Shown piece by piece: positions 1-7,509 of a stretch of DNA of 13,349 bases (positions are counted from its first letter, which is position 1; each line of letters starts with the position of its first letter). The position numbers and the translations under genes were made by a program. Below the pieces are notes generated by a model. That model was given only the letters and a program-made list of their open reading frames with translations, had not been told where the DNA came from and ran no database searches. Origin of the DNA: Merdivivens faecigallinarum (GTDB lineage: Bacteria; Bacteroidota; Bacteroidia; Bacteroidales; UBA932); NCBI GenBank assembly GCA_017695055.1, contig JADILY010000105.1, positions 1-13,349 on the forward strand, in the 5' to 3' direction.

Positions 1-2
1 AT

Positions 3-1247
3 AATAATGACAGTTTTGCAAGGGAAACCATAAAATACCGTTTCAGAAACATCATAACAAACATAAAAGCTGACAAATATCCCGATATTCCCGATTACTC
101 GGAACTTACCGGCTCCAAATTCAGCATCGGTTTTCTGGACAACGACATATTTTCCCGCTACAGTGACGAATTACTCAAATCATGGGCAAAACAGCAGAAT
201 ACCCAATATGACCAAAATGACGTTTCCAAATTCTTCACAAACGCACCTTTCATAGATGTTGAGCATTATTTTTATTTCTACATTCTGCACCATGTTAACA
301 ACAGCCACGGGGAAAACACTGGGAAAATCATAGACCCATACCGGGAGAATAAAATATCCTCGATGGAAAAAGACTACTTTTCGACATCCGGGACACATGA
401 ATCGAAAATAAAAAAACTGCTGGAGCTCGGACTGAAAATCAAGAACTGCACAGGAGACCGGAATCAGGAAGAAAACCTCGGCAAATTGCTGAAGATGAAC
501 CTGTCGGCCAACTCCACGGATTTGAGCCAACTGTTCTGGGAACAGTTTTCCGAAGTAAGAGCGGCCATAGATGACAGTAAAGAGTTCTGGGCGGACTATG
601 CATCGGATTTGGGCGGAACATCAAGAATAAACATACTTGTCGATAATTTCGGAATCGAATTTCTTTCCGATATAATTTTGGGATATTACTTCATCCTGAA
701 AAAGGGCAGAGACACGGACATTGAAATAATATACCACGTGAACGAACTCCCTATATTCGTCTCCGATGTCAAATCCGGAGATGAAAAACTATTATTCGAC
801 ATCCTGTCCAAGCTGACAGAGAACAATGAAGAATATACAGCCTTGTTGGATGATATACGCTCCTTTATCGGGACTAAACTCATATTCAGACCCGATTTCT
901 TCTGGAACATGCCTGACAATTACAACATTGTATCTAAATCCGAATACAAAAACACACGTGAATTGTCTGCGATAAAGGATATTTTCAACGGTTCCAATCT
1001 CCTGATTGTAAAAGGCGACCTCAACTACAGGAGAATGGTAGGCGACAGAAACTACAATCCTAACAAAAAGATTGAAAGCAGAATCGGCTATATCAAGTGT
1101 CCCGTATTGATTATCAGAAGTTTTAAATCCGACTGTACCCTTCTCGGCAGAAAAGGCAGGGATTTTCTGAGAAACAAAAACATCGAACAGGACTGGCAAA
1201 GTAGCGGAAAATACGGCATCATTCAATATATAGATAATCACCGTTAG
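3..1247 (+). CDS. ARMT1-like DUF89 damage-control phosphatase / carboxyl methyltransferase-like protein (5' end missing)
   Basis: The frame is open from the window edge; 414 residues are visible and end at a TAG, so the start lies upstream. The sequence follows the human ARMT1 family closely from memory: an N-terminal SFARETIKYR segment (SFAYLTIKDR in human), a VDNFGIEFLSD motif (Asp-Asn at 642-647), LPIFVSD, RPDFFWNMP, KGDLNYRRMVGD (Asp at 1017-1019), and a C-terminal SGKYGIIQY block. The Asp-Asn pair and the later Asp are the expected divalent-metal ligands of DUF89 enzymes. Family members are metal-dependent phosphatases that remove damaged phosphometabolites such as sugar phosphates; the methyltransferase activity reported for human ARMT1 is disputed. 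Probably only about 20 residues are missing. The internal ATG at 363 is not the start, because conserved sequence precedes it. Substrate is unknown. It converges on the lipoprotein operon. Family assignment is firm; function is inferred. Confidence 0.88.
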   Translation, partial: NNDSFARETIKYRFRNIITNIKADKYPDIPDYSELTGSKFSIGFLDNDIFSRYSDELLKSWAKQQNTQYDQNDVSKFFTNAPFIDVEHYFYFYILHHVNNSHGENTGKIIDPYRENKISSMEKDYFSTSGTHESKIKKLLELGLKIKNCTGDRNQEENLGKLLKMNLSANSTDLSQLFWEQFSEVRAAIDDSKEFWADYASDLGGTSRINILVDNFGIEFLSDIILGYYFILKKGRDTDIEIIYHVNELPIFVSDVKSGDEKLLFDILSKLTENNEEYTALLDDIRSFIGTKLIFRPDFFWNMPDNYNIVSKSEYKNTRELSAIKDIFNGSNLLIVKGDLNYRRMVGDRNYNPNKKIESRIGYIKCPVLIIRSFKSDCTLLGRKGRDFLRNKNIEQDWQSSGKYGIIQYIDNHR

Positions 1248-1290
1248 GGATGCCCTATCAGACTATTGTTGTCCTGCCGTTCAGAACAAC

Positions 1291-1330
1291 AGCAAAAGAG
1301 GATGCATCTAATGACACATCCTCTTTTGCT
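1291..1330. terminator. Bidirectional hairpin terminator between convergent genes
   Basis: A perfect 14-bp inverted repeat: AGCAAAAGAGGATG at 1291-1304 pairs with CATCCTCTTTTGCT at 1317-1330, with a 12-nt loop. It lies 43 nt after the DUF89 stop and about 75 nt beyond the stop of the convergent lipoprotein gene, the expected place for a shared terminator. A/T runs occur within the stem rather than as a long U tract after it, so termination efficiency is uncertain. Confidence 0.75.
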
Positions 1331-1406
1331 TATTGATGACACAGAACGGCTCTCAGTCTGTACCGCAATGTCTGGCAGCGAGTTAGAAACCGTCTGGATT
1401 TTTTAA

Positions 1407-3032
1407 TCAGAATGCGAAGGCACAGCGGACATTGCCGGCAATGTGCTTTGAGTCGCGGCTCATAGCCAGAACTCCCTCGTCATCTATATAATACCATTTG
1501 TTCGCATAGATAAGGGAAAATTCGCTGGATGTCCAGTATCCGTATATCTCTGTTCTGGTGCTGGAGGAGGTAAATTCTTCCTTGTCTTTGGCCGGAATCC
1601 CGGAAAGCCAGCTGTTCAGATTTGGAACCACGTCTCCCTGTTCAATATAGTCGTAAGGGTATTCTGTATTGGTCTGCTCGGCGGGATCAGCGAGTGCCGG
1701 GGCTTTACCCATGATTTGCAGCACGTCCCACCACTGTCCTGCCGATGGCAGGAACCAGTCGGTAGTATTGTCCGGAAGCGGCTCGGTGTTCCGCCAGTCC
1801 CTGACACCTTTAAACGCCTGGTACAATCCCAGCTCGTTAATCTCGGTAGCCCGTGTCGTCAGGATGGATTCTGTATTGTGCAGCCCGCTGATATCGGTGT
1901 ATTGGTCTACTTTTGTCGCACAGTCCTTGACATCTTCTTCAGGATAGCCGTACTGTCCCCACCACGCAGCATCGTAGTAGCCTCCGTAGCATGGCGAATT
2001 GCGGACGGCAAGAGCAAGGGCATGGGCCTGCCCTCCCAGAGCTTCTTTCTCGGCATCACCTATGCGTGAGAGGTCTGTCTGGAACACGACACCTACACAG
2101 TGATGCTCGTCAAGCAGATAGGCCGCTTCGGTCGGAAGCAGATATCCGACACTGCCGTTATCCGTCGTGCAATAATAATCACCTAATTTTGCCTTATCGT
2201 AGCCGTATTCGCCGCCATCCATGCAGTCAACCTGCGAATAACGCGTGTTTGGTTCGACTTTATCCAATGTCCTGCTGCCTCCGTAGGTGGCCATACCGCA
2301 TGAATAGAACCATCTGATATCACCGGAAAATCCGTCAGGCAGTATATAACGGAAGCTGCCGTCCTCAGCCTTGAACGGCATGAGGTTGCTTTGGTCTCCG
2401 ACAGAGATGTTAATCTGCTCAAGCAATCCCTGAATGCGTGTGTTCTTACCATCGGTCAGAGTATATTCTACAGACGGAAGCAGCGAGAAAGAGGCATAGA
2501 GATGACTCAGCCGCACATCCAGTACAAGATTGCTGACAGTGGCTGTGCAAGCCATGAGGTCGGAGCGGCGATAGGCCTCCTCTGTCTGCTGGTCAGGCTG
2601 CGGCTGGAATGCCGCTTTCAGCCCTTCTATATCGTAGATGCCATCGGCTGCCGCATCATAAGGGTAATACACAATGAAAGTGGCGATTTCAGTTTCGGAC
2701 CATGCCTGTTTTCCGGTATTTTCGGCCTGGGCCGTCTGAGTATCGAATTTCCAGGCCGCACCGTCATACACATAAGGCAGGTTGTTGGTACCTACAGGCT
2801 CTCCTTCACGGAGTATCAGGACACCGACACGGTCTCCCTGCTCAAATGCGAGTTCTGAACCGTTGTCCGCGGCTTTTGTCCCGGAATCCTCGATAAAATC
2901 GCATGCGCTGACACGGAGATGCAGAGTTCCGTCGGACTATTGACTGATTTTGTCGGACAGTATGTCCTCGCTGCATGCGGTCATCAGAAACGCAGCAGCC
3001 AAAAAAGTATATAGCGAATAATACAGTTTCAT
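1407..3032 (-). pseudogene. Fimbrillin-family lipoprotein with DUF1566/Lcl-like C-terminus, interrupted by an in-frame TAG
   Basis: Reading from ATG at 3032 gives a lipoprotein signal peptide (MKLYYSLYTFLAAAFLMTAC, lipobox Cys20) followed by acidic residues. At codon 32 an amber TAG (2937-2939) occurs, after which the same frame continues open for 510 residues to TGA at 1407. Downstream of the stop the frame is clearly protein-like: LRVSACDFI, FEQGDRVGVLIL, YVYDGAAWKF and a YYPY motif are fimbrillin (Mfa-like) hallmarks. They are followed by GDYY, CVGVVF, a WFLPSAGQWW block and a terminal YWTSSE...NVRCAFAF module like DUF1566/Lcl C-terminal domains. Without the stop the product would be 541 residues, exported and lipid-anchored on the cell surface. 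The gene starts 12 nt after the stop of the upstream lipoprotein gene, so the two were probably co-transcribed. A GTG at 2771 could start a cytoplasmic fragment, but this is unlikely to be functional. A recent nonsense mutation is the simplest explanation; sequencing error or readthrough cannot be excluded. Confidence 0.82.
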
Positions 3033-3044
3033 GTCAATATAGTA

Positions 3045-4166
3045 TTAGAAAGTTAAAACAGGACGGGTATAATTCATGTACATGTAGGAATTGGTACGAC
3101 AGCGGTCCGCAAATGTCTCGTATGACATTGAGGCCCTGAAGTCTACAAGGGAGAAATCATCAGTACCCGACACGACGCTCATAGCCCAATAGGTTCCGAG
3201 ATTGTTCTCACCGTCCATGTCCTCTCCGCCTTCAACAGAGAGAATTTTCTCGCGTATGACGTTGTGGTAGACTGAGAACAGCACATTAAATTCGCCGAAA
3301 GCCGGCAGGTACCAGCCGCTGCTCATGGCAGGGGCAGGATGGATATGGTGGGTAGCCGACCAGCAGGCCCAGAAGTTGTCGTAGGAGTACTCTGGCTGTT
3401 GCTCCATATTATGGGTTCTGGTGTATCCGGCAAAGATTTCCAGGTCTCCGTCCAAATCCGAGACATCTACCTTGTCAGTCCATCCGAAAACATTCCTCGG
3501 CTTTTCAGGGTCGGAATTCCTTACGGCAACAACATATCCGCGGACATCGGTAAGCTCCGCATATTGCTGTGAATCATGCTCGTTGCGCCCTGTGGCGAAA
3601 ACGATGCCGATGCATTGTTTGCTTGAATTGAGTTCAGTGGACCATGTACCGTCCGCATAGTAATAATCACCCACCTGCGGTTCAGGAACATCCATGTATT
3701 CCGGTGTCAAGGTGACATCCGAACGGAGCCGGATCTGGCCGGTGTAACATTTGGCATCGGCATCGTAGCTGTATTCTTCAAGCAACTCCGCATAACCTTC
3801 CACCAACATGTCCACGAAAAACTTGTCGCCTGGAACCATGACACCTACTTCAACCTCGTTTCCGCCGGTAAGAGTCCAGGCCTCCCCTTCTTTTTCAATC
3901 GCTCCGTTGCCGCAAGCCGTAAGGGTAATGTCTTCAGAGGCGAAAATACGGAAAGAGGCATTGTCTCCATCGCTGTTTTCTTCATTGTCCTCCCATGTCG
4001 TCGGTCCGTCAGGGAAAGCTGTCGTATCCTTCGGGGTAACTACGACCGTGGAGTCTTCATCGTCCGGAAAACGGTCATCCGGCAATTTCTCGGGATTGCA
4101 CGCAGCCGCGAACATCATCACGGTAGAAACGGCGGCCGCAGTCAAAAGATCAAGTAATTTTTTCAT
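3045..4166 (-). CDS. Surface lipoprotein with DUF1566/Lcl-like C-terminal module
   Basis: This 373-residue protein has a lipoprotein signal peptide with Cys23 in FAAAC, followed by an acidic stretch (PDDRFPDDEDS, residues 29-39) resembling the export signal of Bacteroidetes surface lipoproteins. Residues about 70-155 look beta-rich. Residues 165-220 contain GDYYYADG and CIGIVF, which match the GDYY and CVGVVF segments of the next gene. Around 285-296 a WYLPAFGEFNVL block and near the C-terminus TYWAMS...YTRPVLTF follow the same pattern as WFLPSAGQWW and YWTSSE...CAFAF. The protein probably sits on the outer face of the outer membrane; a role in adhesion or glycan binding would be inference only. 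It is the first gene of a two-gene minus-strand operon and is divergent from a Crp/Fnr-type regulator, which may control it. ATG at 4166 fits the signal peptide. Confidence 0.8.
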   Translation of the reverse strand: MKKLLDLLTAAAVSTVMMFAAACNPEKLPDDRFPDDEDSTVVVTPKDTTAFPDGPTTWEDNEENSDGDNASFRIFASEDITLTACGNGAIEKEGEAWTLTGGNEVEVGVMVPGDKFFVDMLVEGYAELLEEYSYDADAKCYTGQIRLRSDVTLTPEYMDVPEPQVGDYYYADGTWSTELNSSKQCIGIVFATGRNEHDSQQYAELTDVRGYVVAVRNSDPEKPRNVFGWTDKVDVSDLDGDLEIFAGYTRTHNMEQQPEYSYDNFWACWSATHHIHPAPAMSSGWYLPAFGEFNVLFSVYHNVIREKILSVEGGEDMDGENNLGTYWAMSVVSGTDDFSLVDFRASMSYETFADRCRTNSYMYMNYTRPVLTF

Positions 4167-4295
4167 AAAATTAATGTCTGTTTCCTGAGTTATTACGAAA
4201 CGGTCAAAATGAATAATCAGCCGATATAACTCAGAACCTCCGTGGGGGTTTCAGCCGGTTAGCGATGTAAAAGTATAATATTTCCGAGAAAATGA

Positions 4296-4303
4296 TAAAT
4301 TTG
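4296..4303 (+). promoter_or_regulatory. Possible minus-7 box for the Crp/Fnr-type gene
   Basis: TAAATTTG matches the Bacteroidetes minus-7 consensus TAnnTTTG exactly and lies 70 nt upstream of the ATG at 4373. No convincing minus-33 TTTG is seen at 19-21 bp upstream. If used, transcription would start near 4310, immediately before the palindrome at 4315-4328. Confidence 0.35.
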
Positions 4304-4314
4304 CGGAAAATATG

Positions 4315-4328
4315 CTGACAAATGTCAG
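4315..4328. promoter_or_regulatory. 14-bp palindrome, candidate operator
   Basis: CTGACA-AA-TGTCAG is a perfect 6+6 inverted repeat with a 2-bp centre in the 206-bp divergent region between the lipoprotein operon and the Crp/Fnr-type gene. Dimeric Crp/Fnr proteins bind two-fold symmetric sites (TGTGA-N6-TCACA for Crp), so this is a plausible autoregulatory or shared operator. Its position just downstream of the proposed minus-7 box would suit repression. A second, wider inverted repeat, TGAGTTAT (4186-4193) and ATAACTCA (4226-4233), lies nearer the lipoprotein start. Confidence 0.4.
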
Positions 4329-4372
4329 TAAATTGGGAAAATTGTCTATAAAAGCGTGAAAAGAACCGGCCT

Positions 4373-4969
4373 ATGATGTCATTGAAAGAGTTGAAAAAAT
4401 ACTTGACCCATCGGGTTCCTTTTCCTGACAGGGAATTCGATGCCTTGATGAAAAAAGGAAAGGAACTGCGCTTCAAGGCCAGGATGCCTATAATAAAAAC
4501 CGGGGACGTCGATGAAAACGTGTACATCGTCAGAGACGGAATGGTACGCGGCGTATTTTTCGCCAATGGACGGGAAAATACGATTTATTTCGCTTTTCCC
4601 GGGGATTTCGTTGCATCGACAGCATCGCTTAGCCTGGGTCTACCTGCACAGATAACCATGGAGGCGTTTTTCGAGACGGTCGTGACAGTCATTCCGATGG
4701 CCGAATTTCTGAAAATGGCCGAGCGGTCGCCAGTTTTCATGCGCTGGATGACCGAGTGGTTTCTCGGGCAGATCTGGACTATCGAACGCAAACGGACGAT
4801 TCTGGCAGGAGATGCATCCGAGCGGTACGATGCCTTAATATTACGGAGGCCCGAGCTGATACAGCAGGTACCCATCAAGGCAATCGCCTCCTATCTGGGT
4901 ATTGCCGAGACCTCGCTGAGCCGCCTGAGGAATCCGAAGAACCGCTCATCAAAGAAAACCTCAAAATAA
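4373..4969 (+). CDS. Crp/Fnr family transcriptional regulator
   Basis: This 198-residue protein has the Crp/Fnr layout. An N-terminal cyclic-nucleotide-binding-like beta-roll covers about residues 15-120 (PIIKTGDVDENVYIVRDGMV and the FPGDFVAS turn). A dimerisation helix contains FLGQIWTIERKRTIL. A C-terminal winged helix has the recognition helix in IASYLGIAETSLSRLR, about residues 168-186. No Cys cluster is seen, so it is not an Fe-S Fnr, and the canonical cAMP contacts (PGE...R) are degenerate; the effector is unknown. Two Met codons are adjacent (4373 and 4376); either could start. It is divergent from the surface lipoprotein genes, which suggests local control. A palindrome at 4315-4328 lies in its leader. 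The C-terminus ends in a basic tail, KNRSSKKTSK. Confidence 0.88.
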   Translation: MMSLKELKKYLTHRVPFPDREFDALMKKGKELRFKARMPIIKTGDVDENVYIVRDGMVRGVFFANGRENTIYFAFPGDFVASTASLSLGLPAQITMEAFFETVVTVIPMAEFLKMAERSPVFMRWMTEWFLGQIWTIERKRTILAGDASERYDALILRRPELIQQVPIKAIASYLGIAETSLSRLRNPKNRSSKKTSK

Positions 4970-5176
4970 ATTTTAAACAACTTCTCAGTAATCTCTGCAA
5001 ACCCGGGAACATGATTTCCGACACTTAGCAGCCTACATTGTCCCGGGACTATACGGTACAAATCACGCTATCGGGTCCGGGCAGTACCGCCTTCTGCCGC
5101 AATCCTTGCAACGGGCCCCGCGCCAAATAGAATCGAAATGCTCCACGGGGCACAATGCACTTTTCACCCCAACCAC
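4970..5176. other. Non-coding stretch after the regulator
   Basis: No supported gene. Two inverted repeats occur: CCCGGGA (5002-5008) with TCCCGGG (5041-5047), and CGGTAC (5054-5059) with GTACCG (5084-5089). Either could contribute to transcription termination after the Crp/Fnr-type gene, but neither has a U tract. The segment may also include decayed coding sequence beyond the WYL-like remnant. Confidence 0.3.
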
Positions 5177-5314
5177 CTACGACAGAACATTATCATAATG
5201 TTCCGGAGCAAGCACCTCGACCTCATCCCCATGCGACAGGATTTCCTGCTGAAAATCAAAGGTCGGTCTCAACTCACACTGGATAAGAATATATTTATCG
5301 GATAATTTTGCCAT
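5177..5314 (-). pseudogene. Remnant of a WYL-domain protein (C-terminal part)
   Basis: A 45-codon frame runs from ATG at 5314 to TAG at 5177. Its product contains ILIQCELRPTFDFQQEILS followed by HGDEVEVLAPEH, which resembles the final strand-helix-strand of WYL domains (…ILSYGDxVEVLxPxxLR…). WYL proteins are ligand-sensing transcriptional regulators, often near mobile or defence loci. The N-terminal helix-turn-helix and most of the WYL fold are missing, and the frame ends before the usual C-terminal helix. A TAA lies two codons before the ATG, so nothing extends upstream. It is divergent from the ATPase gene. I read it as a decayed fragment, but a short functional ORF is possible; the similarity is from memory of the motif. 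Confidence 0.45.
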
Positions 5315-5337
5315 TTTTTAATTTATTACGATATTTG
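5307..5337 (+). promoter_or_regulatory. Candidate promoter of the ATPase gene
   Basis: TTTG at 5307-5310, a 19-bp spacer, and GATATTTG at 5330-5337 match the Bacteroidetes promoter (TTTG, 19-21 bp, TAnnTTTG) at all but one defined base. An exact minus-7 match TAAATTTG also occurs at 5346-5353 but lacks a spaced minus-33 box. The octamer TTACGATA is repeated at 5326-5333 and 5340-5347, overlapping both candidates, and could be a regulator site. Confidence 0.4.
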
Positions 5338-5374
5338 CATTACGATAAATTTGTAACGAGATAATAGGAACAAC

Positions 5375-6499
5375 ATGAAGCCTAATAACCCTTTTCTCAT
5401 TTCGGGATATTACAGCCCTGAATTCTTTTGCGACAGAGAGCAGGAGACCAGAACTATTCTCGATGCACTTCACAATGGGCGTAACTTGACATTGATAGCG
5501 CCCCGCCGTATGGGAAAAACAGGACTGATACGTAATGCATTCTACCGGCTGAAAGAGCGGCAACCTGATATTGTCACTTTCTATTTGGATATATACTCAA
5601 CCCAGTCATTAGGCGATTTTGTACGATTGTTTGCCGGTACAGTGCTGGGGCAGTTGGACTCAGCCCCGCAAAAGGCTTTGAGTCGGATAAGCCGGTTTGT
5701 CCGCAGCTGCCGTCCTGTGCTTACTTTTGACGAATTGACGGGTGCTCCCAAGGTGACGATAGATGTAGCTCCGGCCGAGGAAGAAAATACCTTGAAAGAG
5801 ATATTCGAGTATCTGGGCTCGTCAAAAAAACGGTGCTATGTCGCCATAGACGAGTTCCAGCAGATTGCAGAATATCCGGAGAAAGGGGTCGAGGCTTTGT
5901 TGCGCTCCTATATCCAGTTCCTACCCAATGTGAACTTCATCTTTGCCGGCAGCAGGCAGCATCTGATGCAGGAAATGTTCACCTCGTCGAAAAGGCCGTT
6001 CTATCAAAGTACGCAACCGCTCACAATCGGACCGATACAACAGGATGAATACGCAATTTTCGCTACAGGGCATTTTTCTGCACATAATCTGGAACTGTCT
6101 CAGGATATTTTCAATTCGATTTATGAAAAATACGATGGACATACCTGGTATGTTCAGTGCCTTCTCAACCGCCTGTACGGGTATGACCGTGATGTGGATA
6201 TGGAACTTGTAGCATACGCCACAGAGCAGATTTTATCCGAGTACAGCTACACTTATGCAAATCTCTTGAAAGCATATTCTTCAGGTCAGGTACGCCTGTT
6301 GAAAGCAATCGCCAAGGAGGGTTGTGTCAAGGAGGTTCTGGCCGGAGATTTTATCAGTGCCTACAGACTTCGGGCGGCAAGCAGTGTGAGTGCGGCGTTG
6401 AAAAAATTATTGGAAAACGAGCTGGTTTACCAGACTCCTTGTGGGTATATAATTTACGACCGTTTTATGAGTGAATGGCTGCGGAGGCAAGCGTTTTAG
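5375..6499 (+). CDS. AAA/STAND-type ATP-binding protein (ATPase_2 family)
   Basis: This 374-residue protein has a clear P-loop NTPase core: APRRMGKT (Walker A, residues 42-49), YVAIDEFQQI (Walker B, residues 155-164), and FIFAGSRQHLM near 188-198 as a sensor-1-like strand. The C-terminal part (about 300-374) looks like a winged helix (SVSAALKKLLENELV, then YIIYDRFMSEWLRR). The layout matches the ATPase_2 (PF01637) proteins that are abundant as paralogs in Bacteroidales and archaea. No DUF234-type C-terminal nuclease domain is visible. Cellular role is unknown; members are often found in variable genome regions. ATG at 5375 fits the usual N-terminal NPF...FCDRE motif. It stands alone, followed by 1 kb of repeats. 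Confidence 0.85.
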   Translation: MKPNNPFLISGYYSPEFFCDREQETRTILDALHNGRNLTLIAPRRMGKTGLIRNAFYRLKERQPDIVTFYLDIYSTQSLGDFVRLFAGTVLGQLDSAPQKALSRISRFVRSCRPVLTFDELTGAPKVTIDVAPAEEENTLKEIFEYLGSSKKRCYVAIDEFQQIAEYPEKGVEALLRSYIQFLPNVNFIFAGSRQHLMQEMFTSSKRPFYQSTQPLTIGPIQQDEYAIFATGHFSAHNLELSQDIFNSIYEKYDGHTWYVQCLLNRLYGYDRDVDMELVAYATEQILSEYSYTYANLLKAYSSGQVRLLKAIAKEGCVKEVLAGDFISAYRLRAASSVSAALKKLLENELVYQTPCGYIIYDRFMSEWLRRQAF

Positions 6500-6577
6500 T
6501 TTCTGAAAATGCCGAACCAGATTAGGGCTATTTTTTCATACCTCCCTTTATGCCCAATAAGAAACCGGCGCAATGGT

Positions 6578-6655
6578 TTCACATTATCCGACACCAAAAT
6601 ATATAAAATTTTCACATTATCCGGATATTTTTACACGCGATTTTTCACATTATCC
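6578..6655. repeat. Three direct repeats TTCACATTATCC at exact 33-bp period
   Basis: TTCACATTATCC occurs at 6578-6589, 6611-6622 and 6644-6655, each start exactly 33 bp after the previous. The first two copies share an additional G. The intervening 20-21 bp differ. The period is three helical turns and also 11 codons, giving a recurring SHYP in one frame. The repeats begin 79 bp after the ATPase stop. Function unknown. Confidence 0.8.
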
Positions 6656-6682
6656 CCAAATCTCTGCGCAGCTTGCCACCAG

Positions 6683-6777
6683 CATGCACCATCAGCTGCA
6701 CCAATTGGCACCGGTCAGCATCAACCTGCATCAATCGACATCAACCTGCACCATCAACTGCACCGGCAACTGCACCT
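6683..6777. repeat. Degenerate TGCACC/ATCAAC hexamer-dodecamer repeat
   Basis: About 95 bp built from degenerate 6- and 12-bp units such as TGCACCATCAGC, TGCACCAATTGG and CATCAACCTGCA (the last at 6718-6729, and again at 6739-6750). It directly follows the 33-bp-spaced repeats. It looks like an old microsatellite; no gene is supported here. Confidence 0.6.
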
Positions 6778-6806
6778 CATGTCCATCCGACATTTTAATA
6801 AACCGC

Positions 6807-6950
6807 TGACAATCAATAAATTACCAAAAACCATCCTGCGCTTGGGTACTTCCTGACGTACCCAAAAGCAGGAGCAATTTTGATAAAGCATTGATTATTA
6901 ATACATTACAAAAGCAACAGATGGATATGGGGTGGAAAAATCTGCCGGAA
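6807..6950. repeat. Hairpin repeat element, copy B1
   Basis: The centre is a hairpin: CCTGCGCTTGGGTAC (6835-6849) pairs with GTACCCAAAAGCAGG (6858-6872), 13 of 15 pairs, with an 8-nt loop. On each side is one copy of a 23-nt core (TGATTATCAAT-like, then TTACnAAAA): 6807-6829 and 6892-6914. The right end, GGATATGGGGTGGAAAA, recurs at the right end of copies B2 and B3. The following CTGCCGG and AATC segments resemble, inverted, the sequence outside the left end of B2. Confidence 0.65.
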
Positions 6951-7117
6951 AATCGGCCGGCAAAATCGGCCCAGAAAGCAGCATCTGGGGACGGCTGACA
7001 GGAACAGCGCAAAAAAACCAGCAGCCGGAAGCAACACAAAGAAGCAACATCCAAAAGTAGCACCCAGGAGCAGCGCAAAGAAACAGGGAGCGGGAAATGG
7101 GAACCGAACCTACTTGA

Positions 7118-7455
7118 AGCGAGTGAATTATTTACAAATATCTAATTATCAATTATTTAGAAAAATACAACTCGCTCCAAACTTTCGTTTTCTGGCGACC
7201 AGGGAAACAACATCTTTGCTGAGGGAATGCGGGAGAGGAGGGACTGGTGGGACTGGTAGGCGAATCGGATTTTACCGGCAGACTTTCCACCCCACAGCCG
7301 CCGTCCTCTTTCGGAATGATTAATAATCAACGATTTACAAAAGCACAAGCTGGCTTTGGGTGCCTCAGAAAGCACCCAAGCGCAGATGTGATTTCTATAA
7401 ACCATTTACTATCAATGCTTTACAAGAGCAATAGCTAGCTGTGGGGTAGAAAACG
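7118..7455. repeat. Composite repeat unit, copy 1 (hairpin A1 plus element B2)
   Basis: Hairpin A1 has AGCGAGT (7118-7124) pairing with ACTCGCT (7170-7176) around one 23-nt core at 7143-7165, and is followed by CCAAACTTTCG. Element B2 is bounded by terminal inverted repeats, CTTTCCACCCCACAGC near 7283-7298 and GCTGTGGGGTAGAAAA near 7438-7453. Its central hairpin is CTTTGGGTGC against GCACCCAAGC (about 7354-7382), flanked by two further core copies (about 7317-7343 and 7406-7428). The order A then B, including the intervening CGAATCGGAT and ACCGGCA, recurs at 9687-10117. There is no transposase gene, so a MITE-like or structured-RNA element is possible. Confidence 0.65.
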
Positions 7456-7509
7456 GAAGATTCCGACCGGAATTATCTGCTAATCCGGAAACAGCGCCAA
7501 AGGCGTGAG

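Noticed and set aside
2769..2771. GTG at 2771 as the true start of the fimbrillin-like gene
   Set aside because: Fimbrillin-like sequence and a lipoprotein signal peptide lie upstream in the same frame, separated only by one TAG.
6578..6655. CRISPR-like pattern of equal repeats and spacers
   Set aside because: Repeats are only 12-13 bp, there are three of them and no cas gene; phased binding sites or an in-frame peptide repeat are better explanations.
6509..6856. Small ORFs over the 33-bp repeats (115 and 78 residues in overlapping frames)
   Set aside because: Their composition simply reflects the DNA repeats and they run into element B1; no recognisable domain or promoter.
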